This document shows, piece after piece, positions 1-9,292 of a stretch of 64,000 bases of DNA. Position 1 is the stretch's first letter; every line of letters begins with the position of its first letter. The DNA comes from JAOUEA01 sp963810945 (lineage in GTDB: Bacteria > Actinomycetota > UBA4738 > HRBIN12). The notes under the pieces are model-generated. The model made no database searches. It worked only from the letters and a program-made list of their open reading frames with translations, and was not told where the DNA came from. The translations under genes were made by a program, and so were the position numbers. The stretch spans positions 1,274,264-1,338,263 of the forward strand of contig CAWEPI010000008.1 of assembly GCA_963810945.1 (NCBI GenBank), read 5' to 3'.

Positions 1-258
1 CTGCCGGCGCGGAACTCGACCACCTCGTACCTGAAGAACGTCCAGGACGAGGTCGTGGCCTTCCAGATCAACGACAACGACGCGAAGGCCGGCGGCGGAT
101 CGTGCTTCGGAGACTCCGGAGGCGCCGTCTTCCTCGACGGGTACGTGCTCGGCGACGCCTCGTACGTCAACTCGCTGACGTGCAACGCCACCGGGACGTA
201 CCAACGGGACGACACGGCCTACTCGCGAGCCTTCCTCGACCGCTGGCTCACGCCGTAG
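1..258 (+). CDS. Trypsin-like serine protease, C-terminal part (5' end outside window)
   Basis: The reading frame is open from the first base and ends in TAG at 256-258, so only the last 85 residues are present. The motif CFGDSGGAVF carries the nucleophilic serine of chymotrypsin-fold (S1) proteases. The cysteine before it and the one in SLTC about 30 residues later fit the conserved S1 disulfide. The end YSRAFLDRWL resembles the closing helix of the fold. The catalytic His and Asp and any signal peptide lie outside the window. Probably secreted (inference). The family call is firm; substrate and exact subfamily are not readable. Confidence 0.85.
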   Translation: MPARNSTTSYLKNVQDEVVAFQINDNDAKAGGGSCFGDSGGAVFLDGYVLGDASYVNSLTCNATGTYQRDDTAYSRAFLDRWLTP

Positions 259-296
259 CGAGGACCTTCAGCCGGTCCAACCGAGGGCCCCGCCGT

Positions 297-989
297 TCAG
301 TGGCCGGGACCGTGGTTCCCGCTGTGGCCGTGCGTGGCGCTCGACCCGTGCCCGGCGGCATCGTGCGCGGCCGCGATCGCCGCTTTGTGCGCGTCGTGCG
401 CGGCCTCGCGGGCCGCCTTCGCTGCATCCCGTTGGGCCGCCGCCGCCGCGTGCTCCGCATCGTGGGCGGCCTTGCGATCGCGATTCGCGACGAGGTGTTC
501 GAGGGCGTTCACGAGTCCCGGCGCCTGCGGATCCTTGAGGCAGTTGGCGAGCACGTGCGCGATCGCGTTGTCGAGGCCCGCGACCGGCTCGGGACTCTCC
601 GTGATCGGTGGGGCCGAAGGGTCGATCCCTGCGGCCGTGTTGCAGGCCGTCGTCCGATCGGTCGTCGTCGGCGCGTCCGACGGCGCCGGGTCCCGGGTCT
701 CGGCATCGGTCCCGCTTGCCTCTGGACGAGGCGTCTCGGTGGCGTCGTCACAGTTCTCATCTGACGGCGAGGGGACGTCCGACGGCGAGACGGAGACGGA
801 CGACCCGCTGGATGGCTCGTCGGTCGTGGGTGCGGTCTGATCGAGCGACGGATCGGCGGTCGACGTGACGCTGCAGCTCGGTTCGGGGTGCCCGTGGGAA
901 CCGGTGGCGGCCAACGCGGCCCCTCCTCCGAAGACCACGATCAAGGCGGCGACGCTGGCGAGTAGGCGGAGGCGCGGCGATGTCGACAT
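297..989 (-). CDS. Secreted or anchored Ala/His-rich protein of unknown function
   Basis: The 230-residue product starts MSTSPRLRLL and has a hydrophobic stretch ending in ALAA, a typical signal peptide or N-terminal anchor. A long Ser/Thr/Pro/Asp-rich linker (about residues 35-130) follows. The last 80 residues are an Ala-Lys-His-Asp-rich, probably helical tail ending in a His/Gly run (HGHSGNHGPGH) that could bind metal. The frame stays open further upstream, but the ATG at 987-989 just before the signal peptide is the sensible start. No known domain is recognised. It is convergent with the protease and divergent from the deacetylase gene. Confidence 0.6.
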   Translation of the reverse strand: MSTSPRLRLLASVAALIVVFGGGAALAATGSHGHPEPSCSVTSTADPSLDQTAPTTDEPSSGSSVSVSPSDVPSPSDENCDDATETPRPEASGTDAETRDPAPSDAPTTTDRTTACNTAAGIDPSAPPITESPEPVAGLDNAIAHVLANCLKDPQAPGLVNALEHLVANRDRKAAHDAEHAAAAAQRDAAKAAREAAHDAHKAAIAAAHDAAGHGSSATHGHSGNHGPGH

Positions 990-1217
990 GGCCGCAGTAT
1001 CGGCAGATGAGGGGGTGACTCTTGAAGGACGAAGCCCCATCGACGGCCGATCTCGATCGCTCGCTCGGAGGTAGGCGAGCTGGAAGGCCCCGGGCCGGTT
1101 GACCGGCGGCGTACCAGCGCGTACGTTCCCTCCGCCGACGGACCGGATGGAGAGGGAGCGAGCGGATGACGGCGCACGCTCGGGCGCACCGGGGTTCGGA
1201 TCCGGGCCACCGGCCTG

Positions 1218-1973
1218 ATGAGGCAGCTCCTCACCGGTGCCGTCGCGCTGACGTTCCTCACGTTCGGGCTCACGCTCGCCTCGCCGGTGGCGCATGCCGC
1301 TGCGCCCACGGTGGTGACGATCGGGTTCGACGATGGGTATGCGCACCAGTACCAGGCGATGGCGATCCTCGATGCGTACGGTCTGCACGCGACCTACTTC
1401 ATCAACAGCGGCTACGTCGAGACGGATGGGCGGCTCACGTGGGATCAGATCCGCGCTCTCGAGGCGGGCGGCGAGGAGATCGGGGGCCACACGATCCTGC
1501 ACACGAACGTGAAGAAGCTGAAGCTCGGTCCGGCCACGCACGCGGTCTGTGACGACCGCAGCGCGATCGCCGCGGAGATCACGAACGCGCCCGTGTCATT
1601 CGCGTACCCCTTCGGGTCGTACAACGACCGAGCCGAGGGCGTCGTCGGGAGCTGCGGGTACACGAGCGGCCGCACGGTGAGCGGTGTGACCGACCGCAAG
1701 GTGTTCGGCGAGACGATCCCGCCGCTCGACCCCTTCGCGACGCGGACGCCGCCCAACCCGAAGCAGGGCACCACGCTCGCCACGATCGAGGGCTACGTCA
1801 CCGCGGCTGAGGACCACGGTGGCGGCTGGGTCCAACTGGTCTTCCACCACGTGTGCGACCAGTGCGATGCCTACTCGATCACCGCGGCGAACCTCGACGC
1901 ATTCGCAGCGTGGCTCGCTGCACGTCCCTCCACCGTCGTGTTGACCACCGCTCAGGCGATGGCGTCGGCATAG
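1218..1973 (+). CDS. Secreted polysaccharide deacetylase (NodB-homology domain)
   Basis: The 251-residue product opens with a signal peptide (cleavage near VAHAAA). The NodB motifs follow in order: TIGFDDGY supplies the catalytic and metal Asp pair, GGHTILHTN gives the His-x3-His metal ligands, and FAYPFGSYND is motif 3. The distal HHVCD segment may supply the late His of the active site. Enzymes of this family (carbohydrate esterase 4) remove N- or O-acetyl groups from peptidoglycan, chitin or exopolysaccharide. The substrate cannot be told. The length is normal for a single-domain secreted member. Confidence 0.88.
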   Translation: MRQLLTGAVALTFLTFGLTLASPVAHAAAPTVVTIGFDDGYAHQYQAMAILDAYGLHATYFINSGYVETDGRLTWDQIRALEAGGEEIGGHTILHTNVKKLKLGPATHAVCDDRSAIAAEITNAPVSFAYPFGSYNDRAEGVVGSCGYTSGRTVSGVTDRKVFGETIPPLDPFATRTPPNPKQGTTLATIEGYVTAAEDHGGGWVQLVFHHVCDQCDAYSITAANLDAFAAWLAARPSTVVLTTAQAMASA

Positions 1974-1992
1974 GTGGGCGCCAACCCGTTCG

Positions 1993-2652
1993 TCAGCTCA
2001 CGTGCAGCACCCAGTCGACGTTGAACGGCGTCCCTCCCACGAAGTTCGCATGGATGCGGAACACGTGGTCGCCCTCCTCGAGCGGACGCAGCATGTAGAG
2101 GAAGCCCTTCGACACTGACTTTGTCGTGCCGCCCGGCGCACCCCAGATGTTGTCGTCAGGGAACCGGATCATCTCCCCGGGCGAGGTGAACGTCCACGCG
2201 CGTGGATGCAGCAGCTTCTTCCCGTCGATCCGGACGGTGAACAGGAACGCGCTCCGGCCGAGGTCATGGGCGAAGTTGTCGCGTGCGCACGAACGCAGTT
2301 CGGCCCACGTGTCGCCGAGACCCTCGAGCGTCGAGCACTCCCAGAACGGTCCCCCAACGAGGAGCGGGTGACCCTCGGGCACGTTGCAGTCGGACCCGAA
2401 CGCACCGAGGTACACGACGCCGTTGCGGAGCTGGCAGTTCAGCGGACTGGACGGGTCGGCATACGGGTTGTCGGGCGCCGGGATCTCGTTCAACCAGGTC
2501 GAGTAGTCGCCCAGCCACTGGTCATACGTCATGCCGCGCGGTGACGCGTGCGGCGGGAACACCCGCCCCTGGGCCGAACCGTCGGCGAGTGCCTGACCTG
2601 TGCTCATCAGGCACACGGCCAGGACGGCGGCAACTGCGAGGGATCTCCTCAT
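1993..2652 (-). CDS. Secreted protein of unknown function (WECSTLE-type)
   Basis: The product is 219 residues with a clear signal peptide (MRRSLAVAAVLAVCLMSTG, cleavage near ALA-DG). A GGAGGGGAAG ribosome-binding stretch sits before the ATG at 2650-2652. The mature part has TYDQWLGDYSTWL near its N-terminus, four cysteines that may pair, and ends FNVDWVLHVS. I do not recognise a family. Its last 35 codons recur as a decayed copy at 14573-14678. It faces the Crp/Fnr gene across a 114-base divergent promoter region, so the two may be co-regulated (inference). Confidence 0.7.
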   Translation of the reverse strand: MRRSLAVAAVLAVCLMSTGQALADGSAQGRVFPPHASPRGMTYDQWLGDYSTWLNEIPAPDNPYADPSSPLNCQLRNGVVYLGAFGSDCNVPEGHPLLVGGPFWECSTLEGLGDTWAELRSCARDNFAHDLGRSAFLFTVRIDGKKLLHPRAWTFTSPGEMIRFPDDNIWGAPGGTTKSVSKGFLYMLRPLEEGDHVFRIHANFVGGTPFNVDWVLHVS

Positions 2653-2766
2653 CGTCTTCCCCTCCCTCGCGGGCACGTGGTCCACCGTATGCCTGTTGCG
2701 CCGAAGGGGCCACTCGAGCCAGGCCGACAGGCGGGGCGACACCTCGCTTGAGGCGATAATGCGCGG

Positions 2767-3516
2767 GTGGCCGCATCGAAGCCCGATCGCGTTTCGCTGC
2801 TCCTCGGGACCTATCTCTTCGAGGACCTCTCGCCCGCCGAGATCGAGCCTCTCGCGCGGAGCGCGACGCTCCGGCGTGCGAGCCGCGGGGAGTTCCTCCA
2901 TCACGTCGGGGATCCCGCCGACGAGCTCTACGTGGTCGCCTCCGGTCAACTGAAGGACTCGATCGTGACCGAGGACGGCGACGAAGTGGTGCACACCTTC
3001 TACGGCGCGGGCATGCTCATCGGCGAACCCGGCTACTTCGCCACGGAGCGGAACCGGGTCATGGCGGTCGTCGCCGTGGAGCCGACCGAGGTCCTCGTGT
3101 TGCCTCGGGAGCGGCTGGAGCCGTTCCTGCTCCGGCATCCGCAGGCGATCCGGCGGGCCCTGGAGGGGCTCGCGTTCGTCGCCCGCGGGCAGACGCGGAT
3201 GATCGCGGCGCTCTCGCGTCGGCCGCTCAAGGAGCGGCTGCTGCTGCGCCTCGTCGAGCTCGCCGATACGAATCCGCAGGGGATGAACGCCGGCGCGGGT
3301 GTCACCCCGAAGATCTCCCAGGCGACGCTGGCCGCCATGGTCGGGGTGTCTCGAGAGAACGTGAATCGGGCGTTGTCCGCGCTCGCCGCCGACGGCACCA
3401 TCCGCATCGAGGCCGGTGGTTACGTGCTGCCCGAGCTCGAACGCCTGCGCGAGGAGATCTCGGACGGCCTCCCCGTCCTCGACGCTCGGAACCGCCGGCT
3501 CGATCCGGACCTGTGA
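2767..3516 (+). CDS. Crp/Fnr-family transcriptional regulator
   Basis: The product is 249 residues. An N-terminal cyclic-nucleotide-binding-fold domain (about residues 10-125) holds the beta-roll pattern GEFLHHVGDPADELYVVASGQL and GMLIGEPGYFA. A central dimer helix and a C-terminal winged helix follow, with the recognition segment ATLAAMVGVSRENVNRALSAL. The phosphate-binding-cassette signature of true cAMP receptors (GE..L...R..A) is only partly kept, so the ligand is uncertain. GTG at 2767 is used because no in-frame ATG precedes the domain. The window contains three nucleotidyl cyclases, making cAMP a plausible but unproven effector. Confidence 0.85.
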   Translation: MAASKPDRVSLLLGTYLFEDLSPAEIEPLARSATLRRASRGEFLHHVGDPADELYVVASGQLKDSIVTEDGDEVVHTFYGAGMLIGEPGYFATERNRVMAVVAVEPTEVLVLPRERLEPFLLRHPQAIRRALEGLAFVARGQTRMIAALSRRPLKERLLLRLVELADTNPQGMNAGAGVTPKISQATLAAMVGVSRENVNRALSALAADGTIRIEAGGYVLPELERLREEISDGLPVLDARNRRLDPDL

Positions 3517-3585
3517 CGCGCCGACATAGCCCGCCGGGGAGATCCGGGCGATGATGCGCGCGTTCATCTCGTGAGGAGGAGTCCG

Positions 3586-4971
3586 ATGGCGAGGACCGGC
3601 GGTGCGTTGGAAGTGTTCCGGACGAGGTTCGCAGGCGATGTGATCATGCCCGGAGACGAGACGTACGACGACGTCCGGGCGCTCTGGAACGGCGCGTTCG
3701 ACAAACGACCCGCCGTGATCGCACGGTGTCGGACGACCGACGACATCGTGGAGGTCGTTCGCTTCGCCCGCGAGAGCGGGCTCCCGTTGGCCGTTCGCGG
3801 CGGGGGGCACAGCCTCGCCGGACTCAGCGCGTGCGACGACGGCGTGATGCTGGACCTCTCGCTGATGCGCGACGTCGTGGTGGATCCCGAGACGCGCACG
3901 GCCACCGCCCAGCCCGGGGCCACCTGGGCGGACTTCGACGCCGCCACGCAGGCGCACGGTCTCGCGAGCACCGGCGGTCTGATCTCCCATACGGGCGTCG
4001 CGGGGCTCACCCTCGGCGGCGGGATCGGCTGGTTGATGCGCAAGCACGGCCTGGCGGCGGACAACCTGTCCGCGGCCGAGGTCGTGACCGCCGACGGATC
4101 GATCGTGCGAGCCAGCGGCTCCGACGAACCGGAGCTGCTGTGGGGCTTGCGAGGAGGAGGCGGGAACTTCGGCGTGGTGTCGAGCTTCGAGTTCCGTCTG
4201 CATCCCGTCGGCCCGATGGTGGTGGGCGGACTCATGGCCTTCCCGCTCGATCGTGGACGCGCGGTGCTCCAGGCCTATCGTGCGTGGGCGGCGGAGCTCC
4301 CGGACGAGTTCACGACGATGGCGGCGGTGATCACGGCGCCGCCGGCGCCGTTCGTGCCCTCCGAGCTGGTCGGCACGCGGCTCGTCGGGATCCCCGGCAG
4401 CTGGTGCGGCGACGTGGAAGCCGGGCTGGCGGCGCTGGCCCCGATGCGGGAGCTGAAGCCCGCCATCGACGTCTTCGGGCCGATGCCGTACACCGCATTG
4501 CAGGGCATGCTCGACGAGGGGGCACCCCCCGGGATCCACGCGTACACCAGATCCGGGTACGCGGCCGACCTGAGCGACGGTCTGATCGACGCCGTGATCG
4601 AGCACGGGGCGGCGATGACGTCGCCCTTCTCGCAGATCCACTTCCACCAGATGGGAGGGGCGGTTGCGCGGGTCGGTGAGGACGACACGGCCTTCGGCAA
4701 CCGACGGGCGGCCTTCGCCTACTCGATCAACGCGATGTGGATGGAACCGGGTGAGGACGATCGGCACGAGGCCGCGAACCGAGAGGCCTTCGAAGCGTTC
4801 GCCCCGTATTCGACCGGCGGCGTCTACGTGAACTTCCTCGGCAACGAGGGCGGCGCACGCGTCCGTGCCGCGTACTCCGAGGCGAAGTTCGAGCGTCTCG
4901 CGAGGCTCAAGCGGACGTACGATCCGCAGAACCTCTTCCGACTCAACCAGAACATCGAGCCTGCGGCGTAG
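3586..4971 (+). CDS. FAD-linked oxidase, berberine-bridge-enzyme-like
   Basis: The 461-residue product has a PCMH-type FAD domain followed by a BBE C-terminal motif (FRLNQNI near the end). RGGGHS contains His75, which matches the residue forming the 8-alpha-histidyl FAD bond. The usual second anchor cysteine of bicovalent members is absent (the segment reads GVAGLTLGGGIG), so mono-covalent FAD is expected. Such enzymes oxidise sugars, alcohols or alkaloid-like compounds with oxygen. ATG at 3586 is preferred because GAGGAG lies 8 bases upstream; a GTG at 3571 is the alternative. No export signal is seen. Confidence 0.87.
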   Translation: MARTGGALEVFRTRFAGDVIMPGDETYDDVRALWNGAFDKRPAVIARCRTTDDIVEVVRFARESGLPLAVRGGGHSLAGLSACDDGVMLDLSLMRDVVVDPETRTATAQPGATWADFDAATQAHGLASTGGLISHTGVAGLTLGGGIGWLMRKHGLAADNLSAAEVVTADGSIVRASGSDEPELLWGLRGGGGNFGVVSSFEFRLHPVGPMVVGGLMAFPLDRGRAVLQAYRAWAAELPDEFTTMAAVITAPPAPFVPSELVGTRLVGIPGSWCGDVEAGLAALAPMRELKPAIDVFGPMPYTALQGMLDEGAPPGIHAYTRSGYAADLSDGLIDAVIEHGAAMTSPFSQIHFHQMGGAVARVGEDDTAFGNRRAAFAYSINAMWMEPGEDDRHEAANREAFEAFAPYSTGGVYVNFLGNEGGARVRAAYSEAKFERLARLKRTYDPQNLFRLNQNIEPAA

Positions 4972-5278
4972 TCACGTCCGCGTCGCCCTATCCGATGGTG
5001 CACACCTCCCCTGATCGGTCCTGAGGACCTGCGCGACATGAGCGTTGGTGGTACCCCGGCTTGCGCGGGGACGCTCAGAGCGACCGTGAGAATGATCGGG
5101 CGACCGCGGTCCTCTACCGTTTCCTGAACGACCTAGCCCTCAAAGCCAGTGTCTCGACCCCGTTTGTCGGACTGGACCGATGTTTCACCCGACGACCTCC
5201 CCGCTACCCCCGCGCGACCTATAGCACCGGGCGGGCACTCGCACGACGATGCGTTCCACGAAGAAGCAGGGGGAAGAC
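4972..5278. other. Intergenic region without a recognisable gene
   Basis: These 307 bases separate the oxidase from the next secreted-protein gene. I see no convincing RNA, terminator or promoter. The only clear signal is GGGGGA just before the ATG at 5279. Confidence 0.5.
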
Positions 5279-5770
5279 ATGCGCAGGATCGTCTTGGTAC
5301 TCGCTGCCGTGGGGCTCGTCGCGACGATGGCCTCGACGGCATCCGGCAGCCCATCGAAGCACGACGCCGTCACCATCGGAGGACACCACCTCGCGTTCGG
5401 CACCGGGCCGCAGATCGTCCACGTTGGGGTCTCGGCACACAGCGGTCCGTCCGGCGAGAACGCGCGCGGCTCGATGACGTTCGCGGTAAAGGGCGAGGGC
5501 AGCAAGCCGATCCATGCCCGGGTCACCTGCCTGACGGTCTCCGGGAACGACGCGATCGCGACGGGCGTCATCACGCAGCCGAGGAGCTCAGCGGGTCAGA
5601 TCGTCGTGCTCGAGGCCGTCGACAACGGGCACCCGCACTCGTCACCTCCGGATGCCGTCCGGTTCTCTTTCGAGGGGTTCATCGATCAGGTCTCCCCGGA
5701 CTGTTGGGAGCCTCAGCTGCCGCCCGTCGACGTGCTGAGGGGCAACGTCAACGTGCGCGACGCGGCCTGA
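5279..5770 (+). CDS. Secreted protein of unknown function
   Basis: The product is 163 residues. Its signal peptide MRRIVLVLAAVGLVATMA fixes the ATG at 5279, with GGGGGA upstream; an in-frame ATG at 5249 would place charged residues before it. The mature part is beta-rich: FSxH-like and SGENARGSMTF segments, then VTCLTVSGNDAIATG, AVDNGHP and a late Asp-Cys. This layout resembles a common group of uncharacterised secreted actinobacterial proteins. No enzymatic residues are evident. Function unknown. Confidence 0.72.
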   Translation: MRRIVLVLAAVGLVATMASTASGSPSKHDAVTIGGHHLAFGTGPQIVHVGVSAHSGPSGENARGSMTFAVKGEGSKPIHARVTCLTVSGNDAIATGVITQPRSSAGQIVVLEAVDNGHPHSSPPDAVRFSFEGFIDQVSPDCWEPQLPPVDVLRGNVNVRDAA

Positions 5771-5826
5771 GGGACGCCGGCCAGCTCCAGTAACCCACTC
5801 ACCATTGCCGGGCGGTTCCCTGCGGG

Positions 5827-6816
5827 TCAAGGCAGAGGCAACCCTCGCGATGCGACGCGCAGACGCCAGAGCGCCGGACCGAACCCCGGCGGCAGTCCGA
5901 ACATCTCGCCGATCGAGAAGTTCACACCGAACAGGGTCCGGTGCTCACCCCGGGTGGTGCCGAAGGCCAGGCTAGACGGGAAGTCGAGTGGATCGCCGTC
6001 AGCGATCACGTGGAATCCTCCGGCCGGTGACACGCGGCCGATCGCGCTCGCGAGGTTGAGGGCGATGTACGCGTTCCCGTCCTCACTGATCGCGACGCCG
6101 TCGGGGTTGTCCCCTGTGGGCAGGGTCGTCACGACATGGATCGGCCCCGCGCTGCCCTCGTCCTTGCGGATCCTGAGGATCGTGCGCCGTTCCGTGTTCG
6201 TCACGGTGAAGACGTGGTCGCGGAAGGCGATGCCGTTGGCGCCGAGGAACAGGCCGAGGCTCCCGTCGCCCTGCAGTGCCGGGTCCTGGACCCAGATCTT
6301 GGCCGGGTGGCCGGGACGGATCTTCCAGATGGCGCCCGTGGAATCGGCGACGTAGAGGTTCCCCCGGTGATCGAGGGCCAGGCCATTGGGGATCCCGATC
6401 GCCTCCGTGCCCGGAAGCCGGGTCGCATCGCCCGTGCGGTGGTCGAAGCGCCACACGCCGTTCACGCCCGCATCCGCCGACTGCACGCACCCGTACACGT
6501 CGCCCGAGCGGTTCGCGGCGAGCCCGATCAGGCCGAAGTCCCGGCCCGCGACGATACCGTCCACGTGGCCGAACGGTTCGGGCTGCGCCGAACCGGCGGG
6601 GATCTTCCAGAGATCGCCGAGGGGCGACACGCTCACGAACCTGTTCCCGGCGCGATCGACCGCGACCCCCTCGGTGTTCTGACCTCGGGACTCGTCGAAC
6701 GCCACGACGACGTGCACCTTCGGGTTCGCCTGGGCGGCGGTCGGCGGGAACGCTGCGAGCATCGCGGCTGCGACGATCGCTGCGCCGCCCCGGCGAAGGA
6801 ACCGGATCACAGACAT
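5827..6816 (-). CDS. Secreted SMP-30/NHL-like beta-propeller protein
   Basis: The product is 329 residues with a signal peptide (AAIVAAAMLAAFPPTAAQA). Repeating segments follow, such as NTEGVAVDRAGNRFVS, IPNGLALDHRGNLYVADSTGAIWKI and NPDGVAISEDGNAYIALN. These are typical blades of NHL or gluconolactonase/SMP-30-like six-bladed propellers. Such proteins may be lactonases or purely binding scaffolds. The divalent-metal ligands of SMP-30 lactonases cannot be assigned with confidence, so no reaction is proposed. Confidence 0.78.
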   Translation of the reverse strand: MSVIRFLRRGGAAIVAAAMLAAFPPTAAQANPKVHVVVAFDESRGQNTEGVAVDRAGNRFVSVSPLGDLWKIPAGSAQPEPFGHVDGIVAGRDFGLIGLAANRSGDVYGCVQSADAGVNGVWRFDHRTGDATRLPGTEAIGIPNGLALDHRGNLYVADSTGAIWKIRPGHPAKIWVQDPALQGDGSLGLFLGANGIAFRDHVFTVTNTERRTILRIRKDEGSAGPIHVVTTLPTGDNPDGVAISEDGNAYIALNLASAIGRVSPAGGFHVIADGDPLDFPSSLAFGTTRGEHRTLFGVNFSIGEMFGLPPGFGPALWRLRVASRGLPLP

Positions 6817-7363
6817 GACGACCCTCCCTTCGGACCTGGATCGCGTCGGCGGATCGCGCGCGACCCCTCGATCGACCCTACGAAGGGTCCCCGGCTACGG
6901 CAACCCCCGCCGAGCGGATCCGTGAGCTCATCGGGGGGAGGCCGGCGTGAGCGAGAAGAAGATGTTCGGCGCCTCGCGTTCCTGGTCGGCGCGCAACTGG
7001 GTCGAGCGAGGCGCGACGTTCGCCCGCTCGCTCCCTACGAAGCGTTGACGCAGCGATCAGCTGTCGGCACGCAAGTGGTCCCAGGCAACCTTCTACGACC
7101 GGCTTGGTTTCCTCACGGTACCTCGGCTTTGGGGTCTCCCAGATTCCCCGCAGGCACAGGCAGTTGGCTTTCCCACCCATACCCACAAGTACTCCGAGTC
7201 GCCTTACGGCTCTAGCCCACTCGGTTCCCTGCTTCGATCTGTTCGGCCGCCTGGGACCGATCACGAACCTATGGCGGATCGCCGATCGGGTCAATACGCC
7301 CCCGACCAGCGCACATGGCCTCTGACCTGCGGTCCTGCGGCCGCAGAAAGAGTGACAAGAGCG
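6817..7363. other. 547-base gap without a supported gene
   Basis: Both strands were read. The open frames here lack codon bias like the neighbours, domain signals or ribosome-binding sites. No tRNA cloverleaf or strong hairpin is seen. The first 30 bases probably hold the promoter of the propeller gene on the minus strand. Confidence 0.5.
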
Positions 7364-8020
7364 CTAGCCCCGGAAGCCGATCTCGTCGTGGGTCGCGTCG
7401 CAGAACGGCTTGTTCGAGGACTGACCGCAGCGACACAGGGTCACACGGTTCCTCGTCTCCCACACCTGGCCGTCCGCAGACTCGACCCGCACGCCGCCGC
7501 GGACCCAGTACGGTCCGTTCCGCTCCACCACGATGCTCGGCTCGAAGGAGGCCTCGATCGGTTCGCCGCCCTCGTCGATCAGCACGAGCCGGCCCGACGG
7601 ACACCGGAACGCGATGGCCTCTTCCTTGGCGCGGACCTCGGGGTCGTCGATGGTGTCCATCCGTTCCCAGGCGTCGCTGAGGTGGTCACGGCAGAAGCCC
7701 GCGTGCGTGCAGAGAGACTCGTCGTCGGTGAGCGTCAAGCCGCCCCCGGGAAATGACGCGCGGCGCTCGGCCGTGGGCCGCCGATCGGCGACCTCCGTGC
7801 CGTCGAAGCCATCCAGGTGGGAGTCGTCGCAGAACGGCTTCGTCTTGGAGCGGCCGCAGCGACAGAGCTTGACCAGCCGACCGGTTTCGTAGGGCTCGTC
7901 GACATCCCACTCGATCGCTTCCCCGCGCGCGGTTCGCACGATCCGCCCCGCGGCCACGGGGATGCCACGGACCGCATATGGGCCATCGACGGTGACCTCG
8001 ATGCCACGTTCCTTCGCCAT
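7364..8020 (-). CDS. Double CDGSH iron-sulfur protein with a central ferredoxin-like domain
   Basis: The product is 218 residues. Two CDGSH-type [2Fe-2S] sites are visible, LCRCGRSKTKPFCDDSH near residue 50 and LCRCGQSSNKPFCDATH near the C-terminus, each with three Cys and one His ligand. Between them CTHAGFC and a later RCPSGRL match the divergent 4Fe-4S mono-cluster domain often fused to CDGSH units. Such proteins are cytosolic electron-transfer or redox-sensing proteins. The ATG at 8018-8020 begins the first conserved stretch. The role in this organism is unknown. Confidence 0.88.
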   Translation of the reverse strand: MAKERGIEVTVDGPYAVRGIPVAAGRIVRTARGEAIEWDVDEPYETGRLVKLCRCGRSKTKPFCDDSHLDGFDGTEVADRRPTAERRASFPGGGLTLTDDESLCTHAGFCRDHLSDAWERMDTIDDPEVRAKEEAIAFRCPSGRLVLIDEGGEPIEASFEPSIVVERNGPYWVRGGVRVESADGQVWETRNRVTLCRCGQSSNKPFCDATHDEIGFRG

Positions 8021-8105
8021 GGCACCCAACCCTAGCGTCAGATCAGATCCGAGGCGCGGCCCTCGGACTCCGCGCGACGAGGTCCACCGTCCGTACGAGA
8101 GCGAT

Positions 8106-9155
8106 CTAGCGACAGGGCGTGTAGGGGAGATCGAACAGATCGTCCGTCTTCCGGATCGAGTTGAAGTCGAACCGCGGCGCGTTGGACTTCGGGCAGAACG
8201 CGGCAGGCTCCGACTCGTACTCCACATCGAACACCGCCTTGCCGTACCGGTTCGGCCAGGCTTGAACCGCTCCGCACTCCGCGAATTGCCAGCACTCCTC
8301 CTCGATCCCGAAGTCGAAGTAGGGCTGGAGTGCCGCGGCCTGATCGCGGTCGTTCTTCAGCCCCACCGCGAAGCCCACCCGATGCGCCATGTTCGCCAGG
8401 GTCGCGTTGTACTGCTTCTGCGTGGCCGCACCGATCGAGAGTCCCGAGTCGCTCTGATAGGCGTCCACGTCGTCGAACTCGATCGCATCCACGCCGATCA
8501 GCTTCGCCTCCTTCACGCGCGCGAGCATCTCGTCCAACACGAACCGTTGCGTGGTCTCGGACTTGCCCGTGTTGGGGTTGATCCCCTTCACGTCGGTGTT
8601 GATGTTCAGCCAGTACTCGTCGGGGAAGCTGCTGAGCGGGTTCCCGAACAGGCATCCGTCACAGCTCTGATCGAACGCCTGCATCTCCGGGAAGTCCGGA
8701 CGCCAGGTCTCGGCGGTGCCGGCATCGATGTAGCCGATCACCCGCGCACCCCGCACGTGCAACGCTCGGACGGCCGGGTAGTTCAGGACGGTGTAATCCT
8801 GCGGTGAGTAGCACTTGCCGTCTTGCAGGATGTCGATGTCGAAGACCGTCGGCGCGACCGTCAGGCCACTCGCGAACGACGTGCCCGTCACACCGATGTT
8901 GACGAACCCGGTGCTCTTGAACCGGCACCCGCCCCTCGCGCGAGGCGACCCCTGCAACTGGTACTGCCACCGGGCCTTGACGGCCGGTTTCCAGCAGGGA
9001 CCGATCGACTGATCGCACGGCACGGGCCTGGGCATGAGCGCCGAGGCGGAGCTCGCACCTATCCCTGCTGCGGGGAACGCCGACAGGAACAGGACCAACA
9101 GCCCGAGCGAAAGCGATGCGACGAGGCGCTCGACGCGCGATACACGAGCCTTCAT
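8106..9155 (-). CDS. Secreted GH114-like (endo-alpha-1,4-polygalactosaminidase-type) protein
   Basis: The product is 349 residues with a signal peptide; GGGAGG-type pairing (cgtagggaggcagag) sits directly before the ATG at 9153. The mature part reads as a TIM barrel of the GH114 superfamily. FDIDI, GARVIGYIDAGTAETWRPDFPE, KLIGVDAIEFDDVDAYQSDSG and GFAVGLKND match the strand-end motifs of this family, in which acidic residues act on galactosaminogalactan-like polymers. Eight cysteines suggest an extracellular, disulfide-stabilised enzyme. Substrate is inferred from the family only. Confidence 0.82.
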   Translation of the reverse strand: MKARVSRVERLVASLSLGLLVLFLSAFPAAGIGASSASALMPRPVPCDQSIGPCWKPAVKARWQYQLQGSPRARGGCRFKSTGFVNIGVTGTSFASGLTVAPTVFDIDILQDGKCYSPQDYTVLNYPAVRALHVRGARVIGYIDAGTAETWRPDFPEMQAFDQSCDGCLFGNPLSSFPDEYWLNINTDVKGINPNTGKSETTQRFVLDEMLARVKEAKLIGVDAIEFDDVDAYQSDSGLSIGAATQKQYNATLANMAHRVGFAVGLKNDRDQAAALQPYFDFGIEEECWQFAECGAVQAWPNRYGKAVFDVEYESEPAAFCPKSNAPRFDFNSIRKTDDLFDLPYTPCR

Positions 9156-9292
9156 CTCTGCCTCCCTACGTGTGCGGGCTCGAGATGAGATCAGGAACCC
9201 GGCTACGGAACGCCAGGACACCTCGCATTCAAGTACGCAGCGAGCGCTCGGCGCAAGAGCCCCGAGTCCTCCAGCCCGGCGTCGGAGGGCGC

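Noticed and set aside
1993..4767. Very long minus-strand frame antisense to the Crp and FAD-oxidase genes
   Set aside because: It is a high-GC shadow; only its last 219 codons are the real secreted-protein gene, while the rest opposes two well-supported genes.
6878..7294. Minus-strand frame in the 6.8-7.3 kb gap
   Set aside because: Cys/Arg-rich translation without recognisable domain or start signals.
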